From Shimia_B sp038525525 (GTDB lineage Bacteria; Pseudomonadota; Alphaproteobacteria; Rhodobacterales; Rhodobacteraceae), in assembly GCA_038525525.1 (NCBI GenBank), contig JBCBHO010000004.1:186001-250000 (forward strand): 64,000 nucleotides of DNA. Reading direction: 5' to 3'. The notes under the pieces are model-generated. The model ran no database searches. It was not told the DNA's origin and worked only from the letters and a program-made list of their open reading frames with translations. Shown here in pieces: positions 16,348-24,633 of the stretch. Positions within the stretch are counted from its first letter, which is position 1; every line of letters begins with the position of its first letter. The position numbers and the translations under genes are program-made.

Positions 16348-17595
16348 TCACTCCACGATCTCCGCCGTCTCGAGCACGGCGTGGAGGAGCACATCCGTCC
16401 CGGCCTGCGCCCATTCCTTGCTGATCTCTTCGGCCTCGTTGTGGCTGAGGCCATCCACGCAGGGGCACATGATCATGGCCGTCGGCGCCACGTCGTTGAT
16501 CCAGCACGCGTCATGGCCCGCGCCGCTGACGATATCCATGTGAGAATAGCCCATGCCTTCCGCGGCTTGGCGGACGGCCTTCACGCAGTCTTGGTCGAAG
16601 GCGGGCGGGTCAAACTGGCCGACGATCTCGCAGGAGAACTCCACGCCGATCTCTTCGCAGAGCTTCGGGGCGCGCTCCTCGAACTCGGCCACCATGGCGT
16701 TCAACTTATCCAGAAGGTGCGTGCGCATATCGACGGTGAAGACCACCTTGCCCGGGATGATGTTGCGCGAATTGGGGTAGACGTCGATATGGCCGATGGC
16801 GCCCACGGCGTTCGGCTGGTTCTTCATGGCGATCTCGTGGACGAGCTCGGTGATGAGCGCCAACCCGCGCCCGGCATTCTTGCGCATGGACATGGGGGTG
16901 GAGCCGGTATGGCTCTCCTTCCCCGTCACCGTGCATTCAATCCAGCGCAGGCCCTGGCCGTGGGTGACGACGCCGATATCCTTGCCCTCAGCCTCGAGGA
17001 TCGGGCCCTGCTCGATATGAAGCTCGAACATCGCGTGCATCTTGCGCGCGCCAACCTTCTCATCGCCCACCCAGCCGATGCGCTTGAGCTCGTCGCCAAA
17101 GACCTTGCCCTCGGCATCCTTGCGGGAATAGGCGAAATCCTGGCTGTGCTTGCCCGCGAAGACGCCGGAGGAGAGCATGGCGGGGGCGAAGCGTGTCCCC
17201 TCTTCGTTCGTCCAGTTCGTCAGCACGATGGGGTGCTTTGTCCGCACGTCCATGTCGTTGAGCGTCCGGATCGCCTCGAGCCCCCCGAGCACGCCGAGCA
17301 CCCCGTCATACTTCCCGCCCGTGGGCTGGGTATCGAGATGCGAGCCCATGTAGACCGGGAGCGCATCCGGGTCCGCGCCCGCGCGCGTGGCGAACATGTT
17401 GCCCATCGTATCGACGCCCATGGTCATCCCCGCCTCCTCGCACCAGCGCTGGAAGAGCGCACGGCCCTCGGCATCGGCATCCGTCAGCGTCTGTCGGTTG
17501 TTGCCGCCCGCCACGCCCGGCCCGATCTTGGCCATCTCCATGAGACTGTCCCAGAGCCTGTCTGGATCGATGCGGAGGTTCTTGCCGTGCTCCAT
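16348..17595 (-). CDS. Zn-dependent N-carbamoyl amino acid hydrolase / beta-ureidopropionase (M20 family)
   Basis: Removes the carbamoyl group from N-carbamoyl-beta-alanine or N-carbamoyl-amino acids, giving the amino acid, CO2 and ammonia; this is the step after dihydropyrimidinase. The 415-residue enzyme is of the AmaB/HyuC/PydC type: metal ligands in GSHLDTQPTGGKYDG (His86, Asp97) and TNEEGTRF (Glu131/132), ELHIEQGPILE with a further ligand, and the substrate loop SGAGHDACWIN. The dimerisation lid is present between these. The stop of the TetR gene lies four bases upstream of its ATG. With the neighbouring dihydropyrimidinase it forms the lower half of a reductive pyrimidine or hydantoin pathway. 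Confidence 0.94.
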   Translation of the reverse strand: MEHGKNLRIDPDRLWDSLMEMAKIGPGVAGGNNRQTLTDADAEGRALFQRWCEEAGMTMGVDTMGNMFATRAGADPDALPVYMGSHLDTQPTGGKYDGVLGVLGGLEAIRTLNDMDVRTKHPIVLTNWTNEEGTRFAPAMLSSGVFAGKHSQDFAYSRKDAEGKVFGDELKRIGWVGDEKVGARKMHAMFELHIEQGPILEAEGKDIGVVTHGQGLRWIECTVTGKESHTGSTPMSMRKNAGRGLALITELVHEIAMKNQPNAVGAIGHIDVYPNSRNIIPGKVVFTVDMRTHLLDKLNAMVAEFEERAPKLCEEIGVEFSCEIVGQFDPPAFDQDCVKAVRQAAEGMGYSHMDIVSGAGHDACWINDVAPTAMIMCPCVDGLSHNEAEEISKEWAQAGTDVLLHAVLETAEIVE

Positions 17596-17598
17596 GGG

Positions 17599-18234
17599 TC
17601 AGGTCTCCTTCGGCGGGGTCAGCAGGTTGCGATACATCGGCAGAAGGAACGCCTCTGCATCGGCATAGAGAGAGGGCAGCTTCTGCGGGCTCAGCCCCGC
17701 AATCTGCGCCTCGAAATCGGCGTAGTGCTGGGTCGTGGCCCAGATGGAATACATCAGGTGAAAGGGATCGCGCGTGGCGAGGCGACCGGCATCCATCCAG
17801 CGCTGAATGAGCACGATCTTGGCGTGAAAGACCTCGCTCAAGGGATCGAAGATCGCCTCTGATCCCCTTGGAATGCCTTGTAAAATCTCACCGGCAAAGA
17901 GCCGGCTCTCGCGCGGGAACTTGCGGGACATCTCGAGCTTTCGCGAGATGTAGGCGCAGATCTCGTCCACCGGGTCGTCGGTGTCGCTCAGCATCTGGAG
18001 CGGCCCGAGCCAGAGCGACATCGTCCGGCGCAGGAGCTCCTTGTAGAGCGCGTCCTTGTCACTGAAGTAGTAGAGCATGGCCGGCGTGGACATGCCAGCG
18101 GCCTCCGCCACCTGGTTGATCGACGCCCCCTTGAAGCCATGCGCGGAAAAGACGTCGAGCGCGGCGGCGATGATCTCCTCCGTCCGCTCGCGCTGGATCC
18201 GCGTGGGTCTCTTTGGGGGCGGCGCCTCGATCAT
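17599..18234 (-). CDS. TetR-family regulator, RutR-like
   Basis: A 211-residue repressor or activator with an N-terminal TetR helix-turn-helix (ASINQVAEAAGMSTPAMLYYF, about 37-57). The C-terminal half matches E. coli RutR in characteristic blocks: KLEMSRKFPRESRLFAGE, WMDAGRLATRDPFHLMYSIW and TTQHYADFEAQI. RutR binds uracil or thymine and controls pyrimidine use, so this protein is a good candidate pyrimidine sensor for the cluster. It overlaps the upstream oxidoreductase stop by four bases and is four bases from the hydrolase. I found no full RutR-type operator (TTGACCA, 2-base gap, TGGTCAA) upstream of cofG. Confidence 0.9.
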   Translation of the reverse strand: MIEAPPPKRPTRIQRERTEEIIAAALDVFSAHGFKGASINQVAEAAGMSTPAMLYYFSDKDALYKELLRRTMSLWLGPLQMLSDTDDPVDEICAYISRKLEMSRKFPRESRLFAGEILQGIPRGSEAIFDPLSEVFHAKIVLIQRWMDAGRLATRDPFHLMYSIWATTQHYADFEAQIAGLSPQKLPSLYADAEAFLLPMYRNLLTPPKET

Positions 18235-19232
18235 GCGCAGGCCGGGATCACGGTCTTGCCGTATTCGGCGATGATGTTCTCCTCGTCACCGTTGTCGAGG
18301 TAGATGTTGAACTGCGTGACGCCCACGCCCTCCAGCGTCTTGATCTTGGCGATGTGGTCGTCGGGCGTGCCGAGCACGGCGAAGCCGTCGATGATGTCGT
18401 CGGTGATGAAATCGAGATAGGGGTTATCGGACTGCCCGTGCTTGGAGTAGTCGTAGCCCTTGCGGTCCTTGACATAGGCGGTGAGCGAGGCCGGGATGTC
18501 CTCCCGGTCGGTCCCGTATTTCTCGACGATATCGGCCACGTGGTTGCCGACCATGGCCGGGAACCAGCGCGTGGCCTCGCGGCAGGCCTCCATATCGCCG
18601 AAATAGGCGGGGGCCGCGGACATGATCTTGTAGTCCGACATGTCGCGCCCGTGCTTCTTGCCCGCCTCCACGGCCTGGTCGCCCAGCCATTTGCAGATGG
18701 CGGGCTCCGCGATCTGGAGAATGAGGCCGTCGCCCATGCGCCCCGCGCTGTCGAGGGCCTTGGGCCCGTAGGCCGCCACCCAGACAGGCAGTTCGTAGCC
18801 CGTGGCCCACGGGAACTGGATCGGGTTCGGCACGTCGCCGTACTGCCGCTCCTCGCCGCGCACGAGGCCTTTCACCACGTCGATGAACTCGTCCATCTTC
18901 GCGAGCAGCGCGGGCTTCCTGCCCATGACGCGCACGGCACTGTCGCCGCGGCCCACACCGATATCGAAGCGCCCCCCCGATTGCAGCGCGAGGCTGCCGA
19001 AGAGCGAAGCCGCGTGCGACCATTCCCGCGTGTTCGGGTTCGTCACGCAGGGGCCGAAGCGCATGGTCTTCGTGTGCTCCATGCACATGGCCATGGCCGG
19101 GAAGCTCTCGCGCCAGAGGATGTGGCTGTCGTAGAACCAGCAATAGGTGAAGCCCGCCTCCTCGGCCTGTGCCACCAGCTTGCGCGCGCGGTCAGGCTCC
19201 ATAAAGCCTTTGAACGTGATGCCGAATTCCAT
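18231..19232 (-). CDS. LLM-class F420-dependent oxidoreductase, candidate pyrimidine reductase
   Basis: A 333-residue luciferase-like TIM-barrel protein related to methylenetetrahydromethanopterin reductase (Mer). It looks like the family modelled as TIGR03842 (CPS_4043 type), whose specific function is, to my knowledge, unassigned. Visible features are the N terminus MEFGITFKGFMEPD, the strand and loop GPCVTNPNTREWSHAA, the cofactor phosphate region GRFDIGVGRGDSAVRVMGR and VAAYGPKALDSAGRMGDGL. It is not RutA, which has a different N terminus and is longer. The gene sits directly between npdG (24-base gap) and the RutR-like gene (4-base overlap). I infer that it reduces uracil/thymine with F420H2, replacing dihydropyrimidine dehydrogenase; alternatives are another unsaturated ring compound or the reverse oxidation. 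Confidence 0.85.
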   Translation of the reverse strand: MEFGITFKGFMEPDRARKLVAQAEEAGFTYCWFYDSHILWRESFPAMAMCMEHTKTMRFGPCVTNPNTREWSHAASLFGSLALQSGGRFDIGVGRGDSAVRVMGRKPALLAKMDEFIDVVKGLVRGEERQYGDVPNPIQFPWATGYELPVWVAAYGPKALDSAGRMGDGLILQIAEPAICKWLGDQAVEAGKKHGRDMSDYKIMSAAPAYFGDMEACREATRWFPAMVGNHVADIVEKYGTDREDIPASLTAYVKDRKGYDYSKHGQSDNPYLDFITDDIIDGFAVLGTPDDHIAKIKTLEGVGVTQFNIYLDNGDEENIIAEYGKTVIPACA

Positions 19233-19256
19233 GGGTGCGTTCCTTTACGTGCCTGT

Positions 19257-19922
19257 CTATGTCCCGGGGGCCCAGATGCGGATGCCGGCATGGGAGAACG
19301 GCACCTGCTTGGAGATGTTGATGCGGATGAGAATGGGTGTGATCGCCTCGATGCAGCGCGCGGCCTCCGCGTCGCCGGCATTGTAGGCGGTGACGCCGAG
19401 CTTTTCGCAGAGCGCCATGACCTTCTTTCTTGGCTCGAGCCCGTTGCCGCAGACGAGGACATCGCAATTGATGGCGGCTTCGAGGTCATTGAGCGTGTGG
19501 GCCGAGACGTTGTGCAGCGCGCCCATGACCGGAATGCCAGGCCCGAGGATCGCCTGCGCGGCCTCGGTGGCGGAGCCTTCAGGCGGCATGTCGACCTTTT
19601 TCGGGTCGCCGTCCTTCAGGGGCACCACGATGTCGACGAGGATCTTGCCCGCGAGCTTGTCCTTGATGGCCGCGAGCGTCGCGTTGTGGCCGGCCCACGG
19701 CACGGCGAGGATGACCATCTCGTCCGCAGCGGCCACGGCCTCCTCGTTGCCCATGCCCGTGATCTCTGCCGCACCCGGTACCTTGGCGGCCAGGTCCGAG
19801 GCGGTCTCGGCGGCGCGCGTGGCATCCCGCGAGCCCAGCACCACCGGCACGCCCGCCTTGGCAAAGCGCAGCGCGAGACCTTTTCCCTGGGGGCCGGTGC
19901 CGCCGAGTATGGCAATCGTCAT
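19257..19922 (-). CDS. npdG: NADPH:F420 oxidoreductase
   Basis: Transfers hydride between NADPH and coenzyme F420, so it can supply F420H2. The 221-residue protein has the Rossmann loop ILGGTGPQGKGLALRFA at its start, GSRDATRA positioned to bind the NADP 2'-phosphate, the strand DEMVILAVPWAGH and the F420-side segments VGALHNVSA-like (VMGALHNVSAHTL) and CDVLVCGN, all as in archaeal Fno/NpdG. No F420-dependent glucose-6-phosphate dehydrogenase is seen, so NADPH, for example from zwf at 27.6 kb, is the likely electron source. It overlaps cofE by four bases and precedes the LLM gene. Confidence 0.93.
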   Translation of the reverse strand: MTIAILGGTGPQGKGLALRFAKAGVPVVLGSRDATRAAETASDLAAKVPGAAEITGMGNEEAVAAADEMVILAVPWAGHNATLAAIKDKLAGKILVDIVVPLKDGDPKKVDMPPEGSATEAAQAILGPGIPVMGALHNVSAHTLNDLEAAINCDVLVCGNGLEPRKKVMALCEKLGVTAYNAGDAEAARCIEAITPILIRINISKQVPFSHAGIRIWAPGT

Positions 19923-20683
19923 CGAAAAACGTCCTCCGTCTGGGCGCGCAGGATGTCGCGCGCGCTCGTCTTGTCCTTGCGCGGCCAGTGGAGGCCGCGG
20001 AGCCGCACCACGGGTGTCTTCGCCGCCTTGGCGACGACGAGGCCCGAGGCCGCCGCGATCTCGTCGCTCAGCGCGGGCTCCGTGACGCGGAGCGCCCGGC
20101 CCCAGGCATCGACACCGCCGATGTCAGATGTCGTGGCGGGCACCCGGTGAAGCCCGATGGCCACGTTGACCTGACCCACGCGCCACGGCCGCCCGAACGT
20201 GTCGGTGATCACCACGCCGATCTCCACGCCGAAGCGATCCTCCAGCGCCTTGCCGATGCGCCGTGCGCTGGCGTCCGGGTCATCGGGGAGCGTGATCACG
20301 GTGCCCTCGCCCACATTCGATTCGTCCACTGCAGCATTGGCGGAGATGAAGCCCAGCTTGTGCTCGGCGATGATCGTGCCCTCGTCCTGCTCCGGCCGCT
20401 TCCAGGCGCGGACGACGCGGGTCGATTGGGCGAGCACCACCTCGACCTTCGCGGGGTTCTTCGCGAGCTCCGTGGCGAGCTCCCGCGCCTTGGGAGACGG
20501 CGCCACGGTGGCGAGGTCGACGACGTTGCCCTCGGCCTTGGAGACGACCTTGTGCGCGATGGCGAGGACATCGCCCGCCTCGAGCCCGCCATGGGCTTCC
20601 AAAATGTCCCCGAGGAGCCTGGAGAGGTCATCCCCCGGCTCGATATCCGGGAGCCCCGGGATCGCCGTGATCTCGAGCCTCAC
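19919..20683 (-). CDS. cofE: Coenzyme F420-0:L-glutamate ligase
   Basis: Adds glutamate residues to F420-0 with GTP, the last step of F420 synthesis. The 254-residue protein has only the CofE domain (GDDLSRLLGDILEAHGGLEAGDVLAIAHKVVSKAEG at the start, TDTFGRPWRVGQVNVAIG in the middle, VRLRGLHW near the end). The C-terminal nitroreductase-like domain of mycobacterial FbiB is absent, so this resembles archaeal CofE, which usually adds two glutamates. The start is a GTG that overlaps the cofC stop (GTGA), with the first residues read as MRLEITAIPG. Confidence 0.95.
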   Translation of the reverse strand: MRLEITAIPGLPDIEPGDDLSRLLGDILEAHGGLEAGDVLAIAHKVVSKAEGNVVDLATVAPSPKARELATELAKNPAKVEVVLAQSTRVVRAWKRPEQDEGTIIAEHKLGFISANAAVDESNVGEGTVITLPDDPDASARRIGKALEDRFGVEIGVVITDTFGRPWRVGQVNVAIGLHRVPATTSDIGGVDAWGRALRVTEPALSDEIAAASGLVVAKAAKTPVVRLRGLHWPRKDKTSARDILRAQTEDVFR

Positions 20684-21294
20684 AGCGCGGCCTCCAAGGC
20701 AGGGACGATGGCGCGGGCGCGGGCGAGACCCTCGCTCGTGTCGATGTCAAAGCTCAGGCTGCGCAGCGGAAGCACGGCGCGGGAGAGGCCCCGCTGCGCG
20801 GCCTCGCTCTCATGGGCCTCGGCAGAGCCCGGCCCGTAATGGAAGGCCAGCGCGTCGGGCGGCGAGACCGCCAACGCATTCGTCCCGCCATCCTCGGACG
20901 GACAGATCACCACCTCTGCCCGAGCGTAGAGGAGCCGCGCAACATCGCTTTCGAGGGGCGCCGCGAGATCGGCGGGGATGAGGCAGATCCGGTCGAAGCC
21001 GCGCGCCGCGGCCCAGGCTCCGGCTGCCGTCGCCGCGCCGGAGAGCGTAGCCACGGCTCCTTCCTCGATCACGTTTACCGCCGCCGCGTCCGCCAGCGCC
21101 CTGATGCGCCTGCTCCGCGTGACGACGACGAGCTCGGCCCCATGGGCCATCACCACCGGCCGCAGGAACGCGAGGGTTCGCGCGAAGAGGGCCTCGGCGA
21201 GGCGCGCGCGCTGCGCGTCACCAAGGCTTCCGGCAAGCCGTGTCTTTGCCTCGACGGGATCCTTCATCGGGACGGCGATGAGCGTCTTCGTCAT
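20680..21294 (-). CDS. cofC: 2-phospho-L-lactate (or 3-phosphoglycerate / PEP) guanylyltransferase
   Basis: Activates the three-carbon phospho-acid that becomes the F420 side chain, forming the guanylated intermediate used by CofD. The 204-residue nucleotidyltransferase shows VPMKDPVEAKTRLAGSLGDAQR (the NTP-binding loop with the conserved K-x-RL), RICLIPADLAAP and ICPSEDGGTNALAV. Whether it prefers phospholactate, PEP or 3-phosphoglycerate cannot be read with confidence; all three are known from different organisms. It is coupled to cofD and cofE by four-base overlaps. Confidence 0.93.
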   Translation of the reverse strand: MTKTLIAVPMKDPVEAKTRLAGSLGDAQRARLAEALFARTLAFLRPVVMAHGAELVVVTRSRRIRALADAAAVNVIEEGAVATLSGAATAAGAWAAARGFDRICLIPADLAAPLESDVARLLYARAEVVICPSEDGGTNALAVSPPDALAFHYGPGSAEAHESEAAQRGLSRAVLPLRSLSFDIDTSEGLARARAIVPALEAAL

Positions 21295-22244
21295 TCCGCG
21301 GCCTCCCGCTCCCGCCCGTCCGCAGCCTGGGAGAGGATCTCCCGCGCGAGCCGCGCCTTGTTCTCTGGGTCGGGAATGAGGATGTCGGTGACCACGGGGC
21401 GCGGGCCCGTCTCGGCCACGGCATCGGCCAGCCCGGCGTCAGCGGTGTCGATGAAGAGCGTGTCGGCGAGCTCCGCATAGCATTCGGCCACGCCGACGAC
21501 ATCGGCGCGCATGCCGAGGGCGGTCATCATCCGGTCCGCCGGGCCCTTCACCACGCGGCCCGCGATGAGTGGCGACACGGCGAGGACCGGCGCGACCGCG
21601 CCCTGCACCGCCGCGGCAATCCCGGGGATGCCGAGGATGGGCTGAATGCTCACGAGCGGATTGGAGGGCGCGATGACGATGACGTCCGCCGCCTCGATGG
21701 CTTCGAGCGCCTCGGGCGCGGGCGTGGCGGTGCCGAGCCCCTCGATCCGGAGCGCCGTCACCTCGGGCGCGCAGCGCTCCCGGACGAAATACTCCTGAAA
21801 GCTCAGCCAGCCCTCCGCCGTCTCCACCCGCGTCTGCACGCGGTCATCGGTGGGAAGCACGATCCGTGGCCCGATCCCGAAGGCCCGCGTCATGTCGGTG
21901 GTGATGACCGAAGGTCGGTCTCCGCGCTTCAGGCGCTCCGTGCGGTAGATGTGGAGCCCGAAATCGCGGTCGCCGAGAAACATCCACGTATCCGCCCCGA
22001 GCTCGCCCAGCGTGTCGAGGGCGCGGCGGCCCTCATCGGCGACACCCCAGCCCTGCGCGCGGTTGATGCGGCCCGAAAGCGTGTAGAGCATCGTGTCGAT
22101 ATCGGGAGAGACCCAGAGGCCGTGGAAGTCATCGTCGTCGGCCACGTTGCCGATGATGGTGAGCTCGACGTCCGGCAGAGCGGCAAAGCCCTCCGCCATC
22201 TTGGCGCCGCCTACGCCGCCCGCGAGAAGCGTCACCTTCGTCAT
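21291..22244 (-). CDS. cofD: 2-phospho-L-lactate transferase
   Basis: Transfers the activated phospho-acid to the deazaflavin Fo, giving F420-0 or its dehydro form. The 317-residue protein contains the family blocks LLAGGVGGAKMAEGF, IIGNVADDDDFHGLWVSPDIDT, LGDRDFGLHIYRTERL, IVIAPSNPLVSIQPIL and VSPLIAGRVVKGPADRM. Its start overlaps the cofH stop by four bases. Confidence 0.96.
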   Translation of the reverse strand: MTKVTLLAGGVGGAKMAEGFAALPDVELTIIGNVADDDDFHGLWVSPDIDTMLYTLSGRINRAQGWGVADEGRRALDTLGELGADTWMFLGDRDFGLHIYRTERLKRGDRPSVITTDMTRAFGIGPRIVLPTDDRVQTRVETAEGWLSFQEYFVRERCAPEVTALRIEGLGTATPAPEALEAIEAADVIVIAPSNPLVSIQPILGIPGIAAAVQGAVAPVLAVSPLIAGRVVKGPADRMMTALGMRADVVGVAECYAELADTLFIDTADAGLADAVAETGPRPVVTDILIPDPENKARLAREILSQAADGREREAAE

Positions 22245-23506
22245 GGCGCCGTCTCCGGGAACATGGCGAGGAAATCGAGCGGGTCGCGCGCCCGCGCCAC
22301 GAGCGGCGCAAGCTCCGCGGGGTCATGGTCGTCATAGACGTCGATCACGTCGTAGACCGTGTTGCGCCGCACCGGCACGCGGCCCGCCGCGCGGATCATC
22401 CGGCAAAGCTCGCGCGCCGTGATCTCCTGCCCGTGATCGGCGCCCGCGGCCCGCGAGATGCTTTCATTCATGAGCGTGCCGCCGAGATCATTGACACCGC
22501 GCGTGAGCATCTCCTGGGCGCGTTCGGGACCGAGCTTGGTCCAGCTCACCTGAATGTTGTCGATGAACCCGTTGAGCATGATGCGGCTCACCGCGTGCAT
22601 GAGATCCACCTCGTGGGCCGTGGGCCCGGGGCGCACGGTCTCCGGGCTCTCCGTATAAAGCGGGCTTTCGGTATGCACGAAACTCAGCGGGACGAGCTCC
22701 GTGAAGCCCCCGGTGTCGCGCTGGATGTCGCGGAGGCGCGCGATATGGGCGGCCCAGTGATGCGGCGCGTCCACGTGGCCGTACATGATCGTGGCCGTTG
22801 TCGGTATGCCCACGCCGTGGGCTGTGCGGATGATCTCTTCCCAGGCATCGGCGCTCAACTTGTCCCGGGTCAGCACCTGCCGGACCTCGGTGTCGAGGAT
22901 CTCGGCGGCGGTGCCCGGCATGGAGCCCAGCCCGCAGGCCTTGAGATCGGCGAGGAAGTCCTCAAAGGACAATTTGGATTTCCGCGCGCCGTACCAGATC
23001 TCGAAAGGTGAGAAGGCGTGGATATGCATCTCCGGGAGCCGCGCTTTGATCGCCAGAAGGATGTCGCGATAGGCGTGTCCCGGGAGCTTCGGATGGAGCC
23101 CGCCCTGGATGCAGACCTCCGTGGCGCCGCGCGCCCAAGCCTCTTCGGCGCGTTGGGCGACCTCCTCGGGGCTCAGCCATTCGGCGCCGGGCTCGTCCTT
23201 GCGCTTGGCAAACCCGCAGAACCGGCAGCCCATGTAGCAGACATTGGTGAAGTTGATGTTGCGATTGACGACGAACGTCACGCGGTCGCCATTGGCCTTC
23301 TGCCTCAGCGCGTCCGCTGTGGCATAGATTGCCGCGCGGTCCGCGGCATCGGTCGCGGAAAAGAGCAGCGTGCCCTCGGCCTCGGACACCTCGCGCCCGA
23401 GAAGCGCACGGTTGAGCACGCGCCAGACCGGCCGCGATGCCCCCTCCAGCACCGCCTGCAGATCCGCGGAGCGCCTGCGCTCGAAATCGCGAGGATTGGA
23501 TCTCAT
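22241..23506 (-). CDS. cofH: Fo synthase subunit 2 (radical SAM)
   Basis: With CofG it builds the deazaflavin chromophore Fo; CofH joins tyrosine-derived material to the ribityl-diaminouracil. The 421-residue protein has the radical-SAM cluster motif CYMGCRFC at residues 90-97, preceded by NRNINFTNVC and followed by GFAKRKDEPGAEWLSPEEV, with IQGGLHPKLPGHAY and the CofH-specific GSMPGTAAEILDTEVRQ. It is a separate gene, unlike the fused FbiC of actinobacteria. It overlaps cofG by four bases. Confidence 0.96.
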   Translation of the reverse strand: MRSNPRDFERRRSADLQAVLEGASRPVWRVLNRALLGREVSEAEGTLLFSATDAADRAAIYATADALRQKANGDRVTFVVNRNINFTNVCYMGCRFCGFAKRKDEPGAEWLSPEEVAQRAEEAWARGATEVCIQGGLHPKLPGHAYRDILLAIKARLPEMHIHAFSPFEIWYGARKSKLSFEDFLADLKACGLGSMPGTAAEILDTEVRQVLTRDKLSADAWEEIIRTAHGVGIPTTATIMYGHVDAPHHWAAHIARLRDIQRDTGGFTELVPLSFVHTESPLYTESPETVRPGPTAHEVDLMHAVSRIMLNGFIDNIQVSWTKLGPERAQEMLTRGVNDLGGTLMNESISRAAGADHGQEITARELCRMIRAAGRVPVRRNTVYDVIDVYDDHDPAELAPLVARARDPLDFLAMFPETAP

Positions 23507-24633
23507 GCCGCGCCCTCCAGCGCCTGGTGGCGGGCAAGCCCGTCCTGCCGCGCCATGGACGCGATCCGCCGCCGCAGCGCGGGATCGAGATACGGCGCGT
23601 CTCCGGCCACGTAACGCGGATAGACCGTGAGCCGCTCCTCGAGGGCAAACCCGGCGGCATCGCAGCTATCGGCGAGCGCGCGCAGCTCCGGCCAGTCATG
23701 CTGCGGGTTGATGAAATCGATGGTCACGGGGCTGATCCCACCCCAATCGTTGATGCCCGCGCCCAGGTAGGCCACGTGCCGCTTCGAGAGGTTGGGCGGC
23801 GCCTGCAGGCTGATCTCCGGGCTCAGGATGAGCCGGGCCGCGGCGATCGTGCGCAGCATGTCGGAAAGCGTGGGCTCCGGATGATGCTCCATGGCGATAC
23901 CCGGCTTGCGCTGGAAATTCTGGATGATCACTTCCTGGATGTGACCGTGGCGGCGGTGCGCGGCCTCGATGGCCTCGAGCGCTTCGAGCCGTTCTTCCCA
24001 CGTCTCGCCGATGCCGATGAGGAGGCCGGTCGTGAAGGGCACCTTCCGCTCCCCGGCGCGCTGGAGCGTGCGCAGCCGCTGCACCGGGAGCTTGTCTGGG
24101 CAGGCATGGTGCGGTCCGCCCTCCCGGGCGAGGCGGCGGCTCACCGTCTCGAGCATCATGCCCATGGAGGCCGATACCGGGCGTAGCTTCTCGAGCTCGG
24201 CATCAGAGAGCGTCCCGGCATTCACGTGCGGCAGGAGCGAGGTCTCGCGCAGCACGAGCGCGCACATCTCGGCGAGGTAATCCGTGATCGAGCTGTGGCC
24301 CTGCGCGGCGAGCGCCTCTCGCGCCTCCACGTAGCGCCGCTCCGGCTTCTCCCCGAGCGAGAAGAGGAGCTCCTTGCAGCCGCTGCGCTCGCCCTTTCGG
24401 GCCTGATGCAGCACCTGCTCGGGCGTGAGCAGCGCGGCGCGCGGATCCGACGGGTGTTTCACGAACGTGCAGTACCCGCAGGTATCCCGGCACATGTTCG
24501 TCAGCGGCACGAAGACTTTGCGGGAATAGGTCACGCGGCGACCCCAAGTGGCATCACGCAGGCCCGCGGCGCGGCTCATGAGCGCTTCGGTTGTCAGCGA
24601 TGTCACGTCCTGAGCGGCAGTGCTTGCGGTCAC
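23503..24633 (-). CDS. cofG: Fo synthase subunit 1 (radical SAM)
   Basis: The first gene of the long minus-strand run. CofG completes Fo formation after CofH. The 376-residue protein has CRDTCGYC at residues 48-55 within FVPLTNMCRDTCGYCTFV, then LLFSLGEKPERRY, PHVNAGTLSDAELEKLRPVS, GLLIGIGETWEERLEAL and the closing GAGINDWGGISPVTIDFINP, all canonical for CofG. The start is a GTG at 24633 preceded at the proper distance by GGGAGGTGG. Any promoter for the whole run must lie in the 235-base gap upstream. Confidence 0.96.
   Translation of the reverse strand: MTASTAAQDVTSLTTEALMSRAAGLRDATWGRRVTYSRKVFVPLTNMCRDTCGYCTFVKHPSDPRAALLTPEQVLHQARKGERSGCKELLFSLGEKPERRYVEAREALAAQGHSSITDYLAEMCALVLRETSLLPHVNAGTLSDAELEKLRPVSASMGMMLETVSRRLAREGGPHHACPDKLPVQRLRTLQRAGERKVPFTTGLLIGIGETWEERLEALEAIEAAHRRHGHIQEVIIQNFQRKPGIAMEHHPEPTLSDMLRTIAAARLILSPEISLQAPPNLSKRHVAYLGAGINDWGGISPVTIDFINPQHDWPELRALADSCDAAGFALEERLTVYPRYVAGDAPYLDPALRRRIASMARQDGLARHQALEGAA

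Noticed and set aside
18231..19232. LLM gene as RutA (uracil monooxygenase)
   Set aside because: The N terminus and cofactor-loop blocks are Mer-like, the length differs, and no rutB-F genes are present.
18213..20150. A 645-codon plus-strand open frame
   Set aside because: Antisense to the LLM, npdG and cofE genes, all of which are strongly supported by motifs.
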